From NCBI RefSeq assembly GCF_022347285.1, contig NZ_JAKRND010000004.1:62001-126000 (forward strand): a stretch of DNA of 64,000 nucleotides, read 5' to 3'. How positions within the stretch are numbered: position 1 is the first letter of the stretch; every line of letters starts with the position of its first letter. This stretch comes from Corynebacterium sp. ACRPH. GTDB taxonomy: Bacteria; Actinomycetota; Actinomycetes; Mycobacteriales; Mycobacteriaceae. The notes below the pieces were generated by a model that saw nothing but the letters and a program-made list of their open reading frames with translations, had not been told where the DNA came from and ran no database searches. This document shows, piece after piece, positions 1 to 9,876 of this stretch. Both the position numbers and the translations under genes were made by a program.

Positions 1-1731
1 GACGGTGATCTGGCCGACCACCTTCGCGTGACCATTGTGTAGGTCGACAACCACGCCGTTCTGCGCCAGCGGAATGTTGTTCGGGTTCACGCCCGTGCTG
101 ATCGCCAGCTCCTTGTTGGCGCGCAGGTGGCGCCACTCGCCGTGCACCGGCATCGCGTTGCGCGGGCGGGCGGCGTTGTACAAGAACAGCAGCTCGCCGG
201 AGTAGCCGTGGCCAGAGGTGTGTACCTTCGCGTCGCGGCCCGTAATCACGGTCGCGCCGATCTGTGACAGCATGTTGATCACGCCGAACACTGCTTCCTC
301 GTTACCCGGAACCAGGGAGGAGGACAGGATAATCAGGTCGCCGTCGCGGACGGTGATCTGGCGGTGCTCGCGGCGGGCCATGCGCGACAGCGCGGCCATC
401 GGCTCGCCCTGCGTACCGGTCGTAATCAGCACGACCTTGTGCGGAGCCATCTTGGAGGCTTCGTCCATAGAGACGATGGTGCCGCGCGGGACGTTCAGGT
501 AGCCCATGCGCTCTGCGATCTCCATGTTGCGGATCATGGAGCGGCCGTTGAAGGCAACCTTGCGGTTGGCCGCCACGGCGGCATCCACGGCCGACTGCAC
601 ACGGGAGACGTTCGATGCGAAGGAGGCGATGATGACGCGCTGCTTAGCGTCGCGCACCAGGCGCTTCAGCGTTGGCGCGATGTCAGCCTCGGAGCCGGAA
701 ACGCCCGGGGTGGTGGCATTGGTGGAGTCACACAGGAACAGGTCGACGCCCTCGTCGCCGAAGCGAGACAGCGCAGGAAGATCCGTCGGACGCCCGTCCA
801 GCGGGGTCTGGTCCAGCTTGATGTCGCCGGTGTGCACCAGCAGGCCAGCGCCGGTCTTCAGCGCGATGCCCAGACAGTCCGGGATGGAGTGGTTCACTGC
901 GAAGAAGCGCAGGTCAAACGGGCCACGGCTCTCGTGGGAGTTCTCGTCGACCTCGATCAGCTTCGGGCGCTGGCGGTGCTCCTGAGTCTTCGCTGCGATC
1001 AAGGCGCAGGTGAAGCGGGAGGCAATGATCGGAATGTCCGCGCGCTGCTTCAGTAGCCACGGGATAGCACCGATGTGGTCCTCGTGGCCGTGGGTGATGA
1101 CCAGCGCTTCCACGCGGTCCCACTTGTCCTCCAGGTAGCTGAAGTCCGGCAGGATTAGGTCCACGCCCGGCTCACCGGAGCTCGGGAACAGCACGCCACA
1201 GTCGATGATCAGCAGGCGGCCTTCGTACTCGAAAACCGTCATGTTGCGGCCGATCTCGGAGATGCCGCCCAGCGCGACGATGCGCAGGCTGCCCTTCGGC
1301 TGCTTCGGCGGCTTCGGCAGGCGCTGCGTCAGGTCCGCGCCCTGCATGGTCTTCAGCGCGCCCTTGCGACGGTCGCCACCACGACCCCGGCCGCGGCCCT
1401 TGCCGCCGCCGTTGTTCCGGTTGCCGCTGTTGTTGCTGTTATTGCTGCCGTTGTTACCACCGTTGCCACGGCCGCGACCACGGGAGCGACGATTACGGTT
1501 GCGGTTGCCGCCACCGTTGTTGTTCTTGTTGCCGCCGTTATCGGCAGAGCCGTTGTTATCGTTGCCGCCGGAGTTGTTGTTGGCGTTGTTCTTAGCGACG
1601 CCACCATCGTTGAAAACCGTCGCAGCCTCAGCGTTGGAGACAGCGGTGTTATCCGATTGTGCTTCCGCTTCCGCGCTCGGCGGAGCGGCCTTCCGAGTAA
1701 CCTTGCGGCCTCGGGAACGTTGTTCAGTCAT
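1..1731 (-). CDS. rnj: Ribonuclease J (3' end beyond window)
   Basis: Metallo-beta-lactamase/beta-CASP ribonuclease that matures and degrades RNA in the cytoplasm. 577 codons are visible; the C-terminus runs off the left edge. The metal-binding motif THGHEDH lies near residues 210-217 and NHSIPD and HTGDIKLD follow, as in RNase J. Residues about 45-120 form a low-complexity tail rich in Asn, Gly and Arg, with several RGRG runs, placed before the catalytic domain; N-terminal extensions are known in actinobacterial RNase J. The ATG is 7 nt after the dapA stop, so it is probably cotranscribed with dapA, the same order as in mycobacteria. Identity is secure; the role of the tail is unknown. Confidence 0.95.
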   Translation of the reverse strand, partial: MTEQRSRGRKVTRKAAPPSAEAEAQSDNTAVSNAEAATVFNDGGVAKNNANNNSGGNDNNGSADNGGNKNNNGGGNRNRNRRSRGRGRGNGGNNGSNNSNNSGNRNNGGGKGRGRGRGGDRRKGALKTMQGADLTQRLPKPPKQPKGSLRIVALGGISEIGRNMTVFEYEGRLLIIDCGVLFPSSGEPGVDLILPDFSYLEDKWDRVEALVITHGHEDHIGAIPWLLKQRADIPIIASRFTCALIAAKTQEHRQRPKLIEVDENSHESRGPFDLRFFAVNHSIPDCLGIALKTGAGLLVHTGDIKLDQTPLDGRPTDLPALSRFGDEGVDLFLCDSTNATTPGVSGSEADIAPTLKRLVRDAKQRVIIASFASNVSRVQSAVDAAVAANRKVAFNGRSMIRNMEIAERMGYLNVPRGTIVSMDEASKMAPHKVVLITTGTQGEPMAALSRMARREHRQITVRDGDLIILSSSLVPGNEEAVFGVINMLSQIGATVITGRDAKVHTSGHGYSGELLFLYNAARPRNAMPVHGEWRHLRANKELAISTGVNPNNIPLAQNGVVVDLHNGHAKVVGQITV

Positions 1732-1738
1732 ATTTTCC

Positions 1739-2641
1739 CTATACCCCTGCTGCCTGCAGGTCTTGAGCCAGCTGATCCATCTCAGCTGCTGTTGGTTCGA
1801 TAATGGGAAGACGCGGTGCACCCACGTCCTTCCCCTTTAGCTTCAGTGCTGCCTTCGCGAATGTCACGCCCCCGAGGCGGGCCTGTGCCTTCTGTAGCGG
1901 CTGCAGTTGCACTGCGATGCTACGGGCGGTGGCAATGTCGCCTGCGTCGAACGCATCCCTCATCTGCTTGAGCTGTCGCGTTGCTACGTGGCCAATCACA
2001 GAGATGAAGCCGGTGGCACCTGCGGCCAACCAGGGCAGGTTCAGCGGGTCGTCGCCCGAGTACCAAGCCAGGTCGGTGTTCTCAATCAGCTCCATGCCGG
2101 CGGCCAGGTCTCCCTTTGCATCCTTGACGGCGGCGATCTGTGGATGATCGGCCAGTCGGTGCAGGGTCTCCGGCTCCACCGGGACGACGGAACGAGAGGG
2201 AATGTCGTAGACGCACACTGGAATATCCACTGCGTCCGCAACGGTCTTAAAGTGCTGGTAGATACCCTCCTGGCTGGGACGGGAGTAGTAAGGAGTCACA
2301 ACCAGCAGAGAGTCAGCCCCCGCCTCTTGCGATGCGCGAGACATTTCTACGGTGACAGCTGTGTCATAAGACCCGCTTCCGGCGATCAGCTTAACGCGGT
2401 CGCCGAGCTCGGATCGTACTGCTCTGAGCAGGTCAAGCTTCTCGGTCGCACCCGTGGTGGGTGATTCTCCGGTAGTTCCGGCCAAGACCAAAGAATCGCA
2501 GCCCTCATCCACGAAGTGGCCAGCAAGTGCCACGCCCGCGTCCAAGTCGATGGAGCCGTCCTTTTTGAAGGGGGTCACCATCGCAAGAGAGATAGTTCCG
2601 AAGTGCGCGGATCCCCTTGTTGCTGCGTTACCTGTACTCAT
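1739..2641 (-). CDS. dapA: 4-hydroxy-tetrahydrodipicolinate synthase
   Basis: Condenses pyruvate with aspartate semialdehyde, the first committed step of DAP/lysine synthesis; DAP is needed for the peptidoglycan of this group. The 300-residue TIM barrel has the usual length. Visible motifs are GTTGESPT near the active site, the Tyr in VCVYDIPSR (about residue 142) and the Schiff-base Lys in AAVKDAKGD (about residue 170). I chose the ATG starting MSTGNAATRG; a longer in-frame version adds 12 residues not expected in the family. It lies between thyX and rnj on the same strand, with 93 nt to thyX and 7 nt to rnj. Confidence 0.96.
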   Translation of the reverse strand: MSTGNAATRGSAHFGTISLAMVTPFKKDGSIDLDAGVALAGHFVDEGCDSLVLAGTTGESPTTGATEKLDLLRAVRSELGDRVKLIAGSGSYDTAVTVEMSRASQEAGADSLLVVTPYYSRPSQEGIYQHFKTVADAVDIPVCVYDIPSRSVVPVEPETLHRLADHPQIAAVKDAKGDLAAGMELIENTDLAWYSGDDPLNLPWLAAGATGFISVIGHVATRQLKQMRDAFDAGDIATARSIAVQLQPLQKAQARLGGVTFAKAALKLKGKDVGAPRLPIIEPTAAEMDQLAQDLQAAGV

Positions 2642-2734
2642 GACTTCCCAGACTACCTTCCTTCGCGAGAAACTCACGTATTTGGGTGGTTAATTTCGGC
2701 GGGTTGTAATTGACGGCCCTAAGACCCGCCGCCC

Positions 2735-3487
2735 TTAGGATTCGCCTACGTACGGGCTCGTCGCCATCTCCCCGCCGTCGTGCAATTGCGTGATCGAGAA
2801 GTCCTCGAACACGTTTGGCGCTACTTCCTGCAGTTTACGCAAGCACGCGACAGCGATCCGACGGATCTCCGGATCCGCATGCTCGGCGGCACGCATGGCG
2901 ATAAAGTGCCGCCAGCTACGGAAATTGCCGCTCATGACGAAACGGGTTTCGATGCAGTTCGGCAGCACCGCCCTGGCCGCCTGGCGCGCCTGCTTCGTGC
3001 GCAACACGGCGTTTGGCTCCTCGGCGAAGTCCTCGCCCAGGCCATCCAGGATCTCCCGGTAGGCGTCGTATGCCACATCCGCTGCCTGCAAGAATAGCTT
3101 CTTCAAGTCCTCATTGCCGGCTACCGCTTCGGGCACCACGACCCGTGCCTCGTCGGCGGGCACGTAGCGCTGCGAAAGCTGGCTGAAGCTGAAGTGCCGG
3201 TGGCGCATGATCTCGTGGCTGCAGGAGCGAGAAACCCCGCGCAGGTACATCGAGGCGCTGGCGTGCTCCAGCAGCGTGGTGTGGCCGACGTCCATAATGT
3301 GGCGGACGTAGGCCGCATTCGTCGCGGTGTGCGGGTTGGGCTTATCCCACGTTTCGTAGCAAGCCCTGCCCGCGAACTCGACCAAAGCGGCACTGTCGTC
3401 TGCGTCGGTTTGCCAGTCCAGGTCCGGCACTGAATCGAAGGCGGTGTGACCCACCAGGTCGATCTGTAGGGGTGCAACAGTAGCCAT
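2735..3487 (-). CDS. thyX: Flavin-dependent thymidylate synthase
   Basis: Makes dTMP from dUMP using methylene-tetrahydrofolate and FAD/NADPH. The ThyX signature RHRxxSxxxxSxR is visible as [13 protein letters not shown] near residues 91-103. The 250-residue length matches the family homotetramer subunit. The stop of dapB is only 3 nt upstream, so translation is likely coupled, and dapA follows after 93 nt. The dapB-thyX-dapA-rnj grouping resembles the mycobacterial one. Whether this genome also carries a ThyA cannot be seen here. A short inverted repeat (about 2698-2730) follows the gene but lacks a clear T tract. Confidence 0.96.
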   Translation of the reverse strand: MATVAPLQIDLVGHTAFDSVPDLDWQTDADDSAALVEFAGRACYETWDKPNPHTATNAAYVRHIMDVGHTTLLEHASASMYLRGVSRSCSHEIMRHRHFSFSQLSQRYVPADEARVVVPEAVAGNEDLKKLFLQAADVAYDAYREILDGLGEDFAEEPNAVLRTKQARQAARAVLPNCIETRFVMSGNFRSWRHFIAMRAAEHADPEIRRIAVACLRKLQEVAPNVFEDFSITQLHDGGEMATSPYVGES

Positions 3488-3490
3488 GAA

Positions 3491-4267
<777 letters not shown>

Positions 4268-4310
4268 TCAATCGCTCCTTAATAGCTCTCAATTAGCCCG
4301 TAGCTAGCGG

Positions 4311-6605
4311 CTAGTTGTCTTCGACCAGGACCAGGGAGATCTTGCCGCGGTTATCGATGTCCGCGATCTCCACCTCGAGCTTGTCGCCCACCGAGACCTC
4401 GTCCTCCACCCGCTCGATGCGGCGGTCGCCACCCAGGTTGGAGATGTGGATCAAGCCGTCGCGCCCCGGCAGCAGGGAAACGAATGCACCGAACGCGGTG
4501 GTCTTTACTACCGTGCCCAGGAAGCGGTCGCCCACCTTCGGCTGCTGCGGGTTCGCGATGGCGTTGATCTTCTCCTCCGCCTCGCGCGCAGCCTCCCCGC
4601 CGACGGCGGAGATGAACACCGTGCCGTCGTCCTCGATGGTGATGTTCGCGCCTGTCTCCTCCGTGATCTGGTTGATGGTCTTGCCCTTCGGGCCGATGAC
4701 CTCACCGATCTTGTTCTGCGGAATGTTAATGCTGGTGATCTGCGGGGCCAGGTCGCTCATGTCATCAGGCGAGTCAATGGCCTCGCCCATCAGCTGCAGG
4801 ATCTCCAGGCGCGCGGTGCGCGCCTGCTGCAGTGCCTCGGCCAGCACGTCGGACGGAATACCGTCGAGCTTGGTATCCAGCTGCAGAGCCGTCACGAAGT
4901 CGGGAGTACCCGCGACCTTGAAGTCCATGTCGCCGAAGGCATCCTCGGCGCCCAGGATGTCGGTCAGGGTGACGTACTTGTCCTTGCCGGCCTTGCCAAC
5001 CTTGCCGGTCACCAGACCCATTGCAATACCCGCCACCGGCGCCTTCAGCGGCACGCCGGCGTTGTACAGGCTCAGGGTCGAGGCGCACACGGAACCCATG
5101 GAGGTCGAACCGTTGGAGCCCAGAGCCTCCGAGACCTGGCGGATGGTGTACGGGAAGTTGTCACGGCTGGGGATCACGGGCGTCAATGCGCGCTCCGCCA
5201 GTGCACCGTGGCCGATCTCGCGGCGCTTCGGGGAGCCCACGCGGCCGGTCTCGCCGGTGGAGTACGGCGGGAAGTTGTAGTGGTGGATGTAGCGCTTCGT
5301 GGTCTCCGGGCCCAGAGAGTCGATCTGCTGTTCCATCTTCAGCATGTCCAGCGTGGTCACGCCCAGGATCTGGGTCTCGCCGCGCTCGAACAGGGCGGAG
5401 CCGTGCGCACGCGGCAGCAGCTGGACGACGATGCCCAGGTCGCGGATCGTGGTGCTGTCGCGGCCGTCGATACGGAAGCCATCCTCCAGGATGCGGCGAC
5501 GCACCACGGTCTTGGTGACCTCGTTGTGGGCCGCGCGGATCTCCGCCTCGCGCTCCGGGAATTCCGGCAGCAGGTCATCGACGCTGGCCTGCATGTTCGC
5601 GGCCAGTGCCTCGTCGCGCTCCTGCTTGTCAGCGATGGCCATGATGTCTTCCAGCGCATCCAGTGCTTCCGCCTGGACAGAGGCGAAAACGTCCTCGCCG
5701 TAGGGCGGGAACAGCTCGAATTCGCGCGTCTCGGCGTCCACAGCCTTGGCCAGAGCGTCCTGCGCCTCACAGAGCGTGGCGATGAACGGCTTAGCGGCCT
5801 CGATACCCTGCGCCACAACCTCTTCGGTCGGCGCCGGTGCACCCTCGGCGATGCGCTCAACGACGGTGTCGGTAGCGCCGGCCTCGACCATCATGACGGC
5901 AACGTTCGGCTCGCCGCTGCCCGCCCCCTTGCCACGACCGCGACCGCGGCCACGGGCGGGCTTCACCGGCTCGGTTACACGACCAGCCACGACCAGCTCG
6001 AAGATGGCCTTTTCTTCCTGCTCGCGCGTCGGGAAAGCAACCCACTGACCATCCGGGTGGTCGGCGTCCACGACGAGCGCCATGCGCACGCCACCCACCG
6101 GGCCGGAAACCGGCAGGCCGGACAGCTGGGTGGAGGCGGAAGCGCCATTGATAGCCAGCACGTCGTAGCGATCCTTCGGATCCATCGACAGGACGGTCAC
6201 GATGACCTGCACCTCGTTACGCAGGCCGCGAACGAAGGTGGGGCGCAGCGGACGGTCGATCAGGCGGGCGGCCAGGATCGCATCCGTGCCGGGGCGGCCT
6301 TCGCGGCGGAAGAAGCTACCCGGGATGCGGCCGACGGAGTACATGCGCTCTTCCACGTCCACGGTCAGCGGGAAGAAATCGATGCCCTCGCGCGGCTGGC
6401 GGGAGGCGGCGGTGGTGGACAGCAGCATCGTGTCCTCGTCCAGGTAGGCCGTCACTGCCCCAGCGGCCTGGCGGGCCAGCAGCCCGGTTTCAAAGCGGAT
6501 GCTGCGGGTGCCGAAGTCGCCGTTATCAATGGTGGCCTCTACTTCCCACACACCGGCATCCGGGTCAACGAGCTCTGCTTGGATGTTCTGCTTCTTCGTA
6601 CTCAT
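4311..6605 (-). CDS. pnp: Polyribonucleotide nucleotidyltransferase (PNPase)
   Basis: Phosphorolytic 3'-5' exoribonuclease; in actinobacteria it also acts as guanosine pentaphosphate synthetase. Two RNase PH-like domains are followed by a KH domain (about residues 620-680, [11 protein letters not shown]) and an S1 domain (about 690-760), total 764 residues. The ATG giving MSTKKQNI was preferred over one 5 codons upstream. Unusual is a run of Arg-Gly repeats near residues 213-225, inserted between VKPA and GSGEPN in the first core; I do not expect this in most PNPases. The gene follows rpsO, the classic rpsO-pnp order, but a terminator lies between, so readthrough or a promoter in 6606-6769 is needed. 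Confidence 0.97.
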   Translation of the reverse strand: MSTKKQNIQAELVDPDAGVWEVEATIDNGDFGTRSIRFETGLLARQAAGAVTAYLDEDTMLLSTTAASRQPREGIDFFPLTVDVEERMYSVGRIPGSFFRREGRPGTDAILAARLIDRPLRPTFVRGLRNEVQVIVTVLSMDPKDRYDVLAINGASASTQLSGLPVSGPVGGVRMALVVDADHPDGQWVAFPTREQEEKAIFELVVAGRVTEPVKPARGRGRGRGKGAGSGEPNVAVMMVEAGATDTVVERIAEGAPAPTEEVVAQGIEAAKPFIATLCEAQDALAKAVDAETREFELFPPYGEDVFASVQAEALDALEDIMAIADKQERDEALAANMQASVDDLLPEFPEREAEIRAAHNEVTKTVVRRRILEDGFRIDGRDSTTIRDLGIVVQLLPRAHGSALFERGETQILGVTTLDMLKMEQQIDSLGPETTKRYIHHYNFPPYSTGETGRVGSPKRREIGHGALAERALTPVIPSRDNFPYTIRQVSEALGSNGSTSMGSVCASTLSLYNAGVPLKAPVAGIAMGLVTGKVGKAGKDKYVTLTDILGAEDAFGDMDFKVAGTPDFVTALQLDTKLDGIPSDVLAEALQQARTARLEILQLMGEAIDSPDDMSDLAPQITSINIPQNKIGEVIGPKGKTINQITEETGANITIEDDGTVFISAVGGEAAREAEEKINAIANPQQPKVGDRFLGTVVKTTAFGAFVSLLPGRDGLIHISNLGGDRRIERVEDEVSVGDKLEVEIADIDNRGKISLVLVEDN

Positions 6606-6769
6606 AATGGAGTTTCGCAATCGCCTTTCTGCGTTACCTTGCGTTGCACTCCACGGCGGTTGCCTGTTCGTCTGGTCTTCGGTGCCGACGCCACCGACGT
6701 GGAATTTTCTTGAACTATTCGATTGGCTTTTAGGTTTTAACCGGCATCAAGACTAGCACGAAATAGCAC

Positions 6770-6810
6770 AAACGCCCGCCACCTCGTCTTTTGAGAGGTG
6801 GCGGGCGTTT
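6770..6810 (-). terminator. Rho-independent terminator after rpsO
   Basis: A perfect 16-bp stem (6770-6785 with 6795-6810, 9-nt loop) sits 11 nt after the rpsO stop and ends in TTT plus a T/A-rich stretch when read on the minus strand. It would separate rpsO from pnp, unless termination is partial. Confidence 0.85.
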
Positions 6811-6821
6811 GATTTAAAGCT

Positions 6822-7091
6822 TTAGCGACGCAGACCCAGGCGCTCGATCAGGGAGCGGTAACGGTCAACGTTGTTCTCGGCCAGGTACTTCAGCAGGCCC
6901 TTGCGGCGACCAACCAGCAGCAGCAAGCCACGGCGGGAGTGGTGGTCGTGCTTGTGGTACTTCAGGTGCTCGGTCAGCTGACGGATGCGAACGGTCAGCA
7001 GTGCAATCTGAGCCTCCGGGGAGCCCGTGTCGGTCTCGTGCAGGCCGAACTCCTTGAGAGTCTCGGTCTTCTGTTCCTTGGACAGTGCCAT
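6822..7091 (-). CDS. rpsO: 30S ribosomal protein S15
   Basis: Primary 16S rRNA-binding protein of the 30S platform. 89 residues, the standard length, with the family motifs [14 protein letters not shown] and [12 protein letters not shown]. The ATG is preceded by AAGGAGATTCATCC, a good ribosome-binding site. It heads the rpsO-pnp pair. In several bacteria S15 represses its own mRNA; the leader predicted here is too short to show that. Confidence 0.98.
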   Translation of the reverse strand: MALSKEQKTETLKEFGLHETDTGSPEAQIALLTVRIRQLTEHLKYHKHDHHSRRGLLLLVGRRKGLLKYLAENNVDRYRSLIERLGLRR

Positions 7092-7107
7092 GGATGAATC
7101 TCCTTGA

Positions 7108-7137
7108 TAGTTATTTCAGTCCGCGCGAAAGGTTCAA
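7108..7137 (-). promoter_or_regulatory. Putative rpsO promoter
   Basis: On the minus strand TTGAAC (7137-7132) and TAACTA (7113-7108) are separated by 18 nt, placing transcription start near 7101, just before AAGGAG of rpsO. Sequence inspection only. Confidence 0.5.
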
Positions 7138-7139
7138 CC

Positions 7140-7183
7140 AGCGACTACCGCAGACCACAGTCGCTAGACCTTGGGAGTCTAGC
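7140..7183. other. Two overlapping inverted repeats between ribF and rpsO
   Basis: AGCGACT (7140-7146) pairs with AGTCGCT (7159-7165), and GCTAGAC (7163-7169) pairs with GTCTAGC (7177-7183). The two hairpins share three bases, so they are mutually exclusive. Neither is followed by a T tract; they could end ribF transcripts weakly or lie upstream of the rpsO promoter as an operator. Confidence 0.4.
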
Positions 7184-7210
7184 ACGCCCAGGCCTCAGCT
7201 CCCAAAACGC

Positions 7211-8200
7211 TTAGCCCAGCGCCATGCGGGTTTCGGTGACGTCCCGGCCAATCGCCTCGATCAGCTCGTCCAGCGAGTTATACGTTTCCATTCCCCGCAG
7301 GTGGTGAACAAACTCCACAGCGATGTCCAGGCCGTACAGGTCGGCATCGTGATCCAGGATGAAGCTCTCCACACTGCGCGGCTCGTGGCCGAAGGTGGGG
7401 TTGGTGCCGACGGAGATCGCGGCCGGCAGCCGCTCGCCCACCGGCATGGTGCCGATGGTCGCCCCGGCGGAAATCCCGTGCCCGGGCAGGGTCGTCACGT
7501 AGCCGGCGTAAACACCGTCGGCGGGCAACGCGAACTTCTCGGCGAAGTACAAGTTCGCCGTGGGGAATCCCAACGCCCTGCCGCCGCGGCCAGCACCGTG
7601 GGTTACTTCCCCCGCTACCCGGAAGTGCCTTCCCAGCGCCTCGTTCGCGCCGTCTACGTTGCCCTCGGCCAGAGCCTTACGGATCCACGTAGAGCAGACC
7701 ACGTGATCGCCGTCTTCCAGCAGCTCCAGCACGTCCACCCGCATGCCGCGCGCCGCGCCCAGCTCGCGCAGAGTCTCGGGCGTGCCCGCTGCCTTGTGGC
7801 CAAAGGTAAAATTATCCCCCACCACCACGGCCTTGGCGTTCAGCATCTTGACCAGCACCTGGTCCACGTACTCCTCCGGCGACCAGCTGGCGATCTCCTT
7901 GGTAAAGGAAACGACGACCACGTGGTCAATGCCGTACTCGTGGGCCAGTTCCGCACGACGGCGCACGCTCGACAGCAGTGGCGGCACCGCCTCCGGCTTA
8001 AAGACGACGGTCGGGTGCGGGTCGAAGGTGAACATCACGCTCGGCACTCCCCGTTCGCGCGCCAGCTCCACCGCCCGTTGCAGCAGCTCTTGGTGCCCGC
8101 GGTGCACGCCGTCGAACACGCCGATGGTCACGACGGTGCCGCCGGCTGCCAGGTGTTCGGGAATTCTGTCCAGTCCGTACCAGATACTCACACGTTGCAT
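7211..8200 (-). CDS. ribF: Bifunctional riboflavin kinase / FMN adenylyltransferase
   Basis: Converts riboflavin to FMN and then FAD. The N-terminal adenylyltransferase domain shows TIGVFDGVHRGHQELL (about residues 20-35); the C-terminal kinase domain shows GRALGFPTANL and DGVYAGYV. The ATG starting MQRVSIWYG gives 329 residues, normal for the family; an in-frame extension of 51 residues overlaps truB and is rejected. It is divergent from truB with only 21 nt between the chosen start codons. A TAGACT box (8216-8211) lies 10 nt upstream, so the mRNA is almost leaderless. Confidence 0.96.
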   Translation of the reverse strand: MQRVSIWYGLDRIPEHLAAGGTVVTIGVFDGVHRGHQELLQRAVELARERGVPSVMFTFDPHPTVVFKPEAVPPLLSSVRRRAELAHEYGIDHVVVVSFTKEIASWSPEEYVDQVLVKMLNAKAVVVGDNFTFGHKAAGTPETLRELGAARGMRVDVLELLEDGDHVVCSTWIRKALAEGNVDGANEALGRHFRVAGEVTHGAGRGGRALGFPTANLYFAEKFALPADGVYAGYVTTLPGHGISAGATIGTMPVGERLPAAISVGTNPTFGHEPRSVESFILDHDADLYGLDIAVEFVHHLRGMETYNSLDELIEAIGRDVTETRMALG

Positions 8201-8221
8201 GCTAGTCGATAGTCTATGGGT
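8201..8221. promoter_or_regulatory. Compact divergent promoter ribF/truB
   Basis: The heptamer TAGTCTA (8210-8216) contains TAGTCT reading right (6 nt before the truB ATG at 8222) and TAGACT reading left (10 nt before the ribF ATG at 8200). Both fit the corynebacterial -10 pattern TANNNT, and one element could serve both genes. Confidence 0.5.
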
Positions 8222-9148
8222 ATGAACCAGCGCAGTGCCCGTTCCGTCCTGAGCCACTCCGGGGTCGTCCTCGTGGACAAGCCCTCCGGCCCCACCTCGC
8301 ACGACATGGTGGCCAAGCTTCGCCGGATCATGGGCACGCGCCGGGTCGGCCATTCGGGCACCCTCGATCCGCTGGCCACGGGGTTGCTAGTTGTGGGCGT
8401 CGAAAGAGGAACAAAATTTCTGGCCCACGTCGTCACTCACGACAAGCGCTATGAGGCAACCGTCCGTTTAGGGGCCGCCACCCACACCGACGACGCACAG
8501 GGCGACGTGCTTTCCACAGCCTCTTCGGAGGAACTACAGGCGCTGACAGAACAGCAGATCCGCGACGCCTTTGCCGCACAACGGGGCGACATCATGCAGC
8601 GCCCGACCTCGGTTTCCTCCATCAAGATCGACGGCAAGCGCGCCCACGAGCTCGTCCGCGAAGGCCACGACGTGGTGCTGCCCGAGCGGCCCGTCACGAT
8701 CTTTGCTCTGGACGTCCACGATGTTGTTGTTGATGACGCCACCTCGTGCATCGACGCCCGCATCTCCGTGCACTGTTCCAGCGGTACCTACATCCGGGCG
8801 ATTGCCCGGGACGTCGGCGAGGCTCTGGGTGTGGGCGGACACCTGACGCAGCTCCGCCGCACTTCGGTGGGGCCCTTCGACGTCTCCGAGGCGCGCACGC
8901 TGGAACAAATCGAGGAGGATCCAAGCCTGACGCTCACCTTGGACGAGGCGATGGTGCGCTGCTTCGAGCCCCGCGAGATCAGCGAATCGGAGGGAGTAGA
9001 CCTTTCCCTCGGCAAATGGCTGGAGCCGGTTGGCAACCAGGGCGTGCGCGCGGCGATCACGCCGTCCGGGCAGGCCATCGCGCTGATCGAGGAGAAGGGC
9101 AAGCGCGCTTCCAGCGTGTTCGTCGCCCGCCCGGCGGGAATGGACTAA
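8222..9148 (+). CDS. truB: tRNA pseudouridine(55) synthase
   Basis: Makes pseudouridine 55 in the T loop of tRNA. The catalytic Asp is in GHSGTLDPLATG (Asp49 with the start chosen here). 308 residues, with a C-terminal PUA-like extension typical of actinobacteria. Two ATGs are possible (8216 and 8222); I chose 8222 because TAGTCT at 8210-8215 would place transcription start exactly on it. An AAAATTT tract lies at 8413-8419. The TAA overlaps the stop of the convergent phosphopantetheinyl transferase by four bases. Confidence 0.95.
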   Translation: MNQRSARSVLSHSGVVLVDKPSGPTSHDMVAKLRRIMGTRRVGHSGTLDPLATGLLVVGVERGTKFLAHVVTHDKRYEATVRLGAATHTDDAQGDVLSTASSEELQALTEQQIRDAFAAQRGDIMQRPTSVSSIKIDGKRAHELVREGHDVVLPERPVTIFALDVHDVVVDDATSCIDARISVHCSSGTYIRAIARDVGEALGVGGHLTQLRRTSVGPFDVSEARTLEQIEEDPSLTLTLDEAMVRCFEPREISESEGVDLSLGKWLEPVGNQGVRAAITPSGQAIALIEEKGKRASSVFVARPAGMD

Positions 9149-9876
9149 TGAGCCGGAACGGCCGCGGCGGTAATCACATAGCCGTTGCGGATGGTCCACC
9201 GCCCCTGGATGAACGGCACCGGCACCGGGCGCGCCAGCAGGTATGAGGTAAACGTGCCGTCAGGGCGCAGGTCAATGTCGGCCTGATCGAAGTCCAGGAA
9301 GCGGTGCGTGAGAGGGAACCACGTCTTGTAGGTGGCTTCCTTCGCGCTGAACAGCACGGTATCCAGCAGCTGCAGGTCCTCGGAGCGCATTGCCTTGTGG
9401 ATGCGGCGCTGCTCGCCCAGGTTGGCGATCGTGTTGAACACGCCCTCCGGCAGCGGGCGAGCCACCTCCACGTCGATACCGACGGACGCCCAACGGTCGG
9501 TTGGCGCCAACAATGCCGCGCGGAAGCCGTCGGTGTGGGTCAGGGATCCAGAGATTCCCTGCGGGAACAGCGGCATCCCGCGCGGCCCGCGTAGGATCGG
9601 CGGGTGTGCGTCCATGAAGTTCTTCAGCGCCTGGTGCGCACACCAGCGCGAATCGCCGAAGTCGGCCTTACGCCGATCCACAGCCCCGTCCACCAGAGCC
9701 TGCTCCTCTGCCGGGAGTGCGTTGAACTGGCTCAGATCCCCCTGAATGCTGTGCAGCTCTGCACAGGCTGTACCCTGCGGCAGCAATCCGCGCGGAATGG
9801 TCGGCTGCTGTGCGCCGAAGGTCTCCACGATCGCCAGATCCCCTGGCGCCGTTGCGAGCGTTCCGTTGTGCCTCAT
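9145..9876 (-). CDS. 4'-phosphopantetheinyl transferase (Sfp/EntD type)
   Basis: Transfers phosphopantetheine from CoA to a Ser on carrier-protein domains. The two magnesium-binding signatures are visible: GIDVEVARPLP near residue 133 and FSAKEATYKTW near residue 173. 243 residues, with the extended N-terminus seen in the EntD-like subgroup. The ATG starting MRHNGT overlaps the stop of the upstream metallophosphoesterase (ATGA), so the two are probably translated together; a 72-residue longer reading runs through that gene and is rejected. In mycolate-making actinobacteria such an enzyme (PptT) activates the mycolate and FAS-I proteins; that substrate is inference here. Confidence 0.9.
   Translation of the reverse strand: MRHNGTLATAPGDLAIVETFGAQQPTIPRGLLPQGTACAELHSIQGDLSQFNALPAEEQALVDGAVDRRKADFGDSRWCAHQALKNFMDAHPPILRGPRGMPLFPQGISGSLTHTDGFRAALLAPTDRWASVGIDVEVARPLPEGVFNTIANLGEQRRIHKAMRSEDLQLLDTVLFSAKEATYKTWFPLTHRFLDFDQADIDLRPDGTFTSYLLARPVPVPFIQGRWTIRNGYVITAAAVPAH

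Noticed and set aside
2698-2738. Inverted repeats between dapA and thyX as a terminator
   Set aside because: GGCGGGT/ACCCGCC and CCTAAG/CTTAGG are mutually exclusive and no T tract follows.
4446-6713. 755-codon open frame on the plus strand opposite pnp
   Set aside because: Antisense shadow of a GC-rich gene; no recognisable domain, composition like a complement frame.
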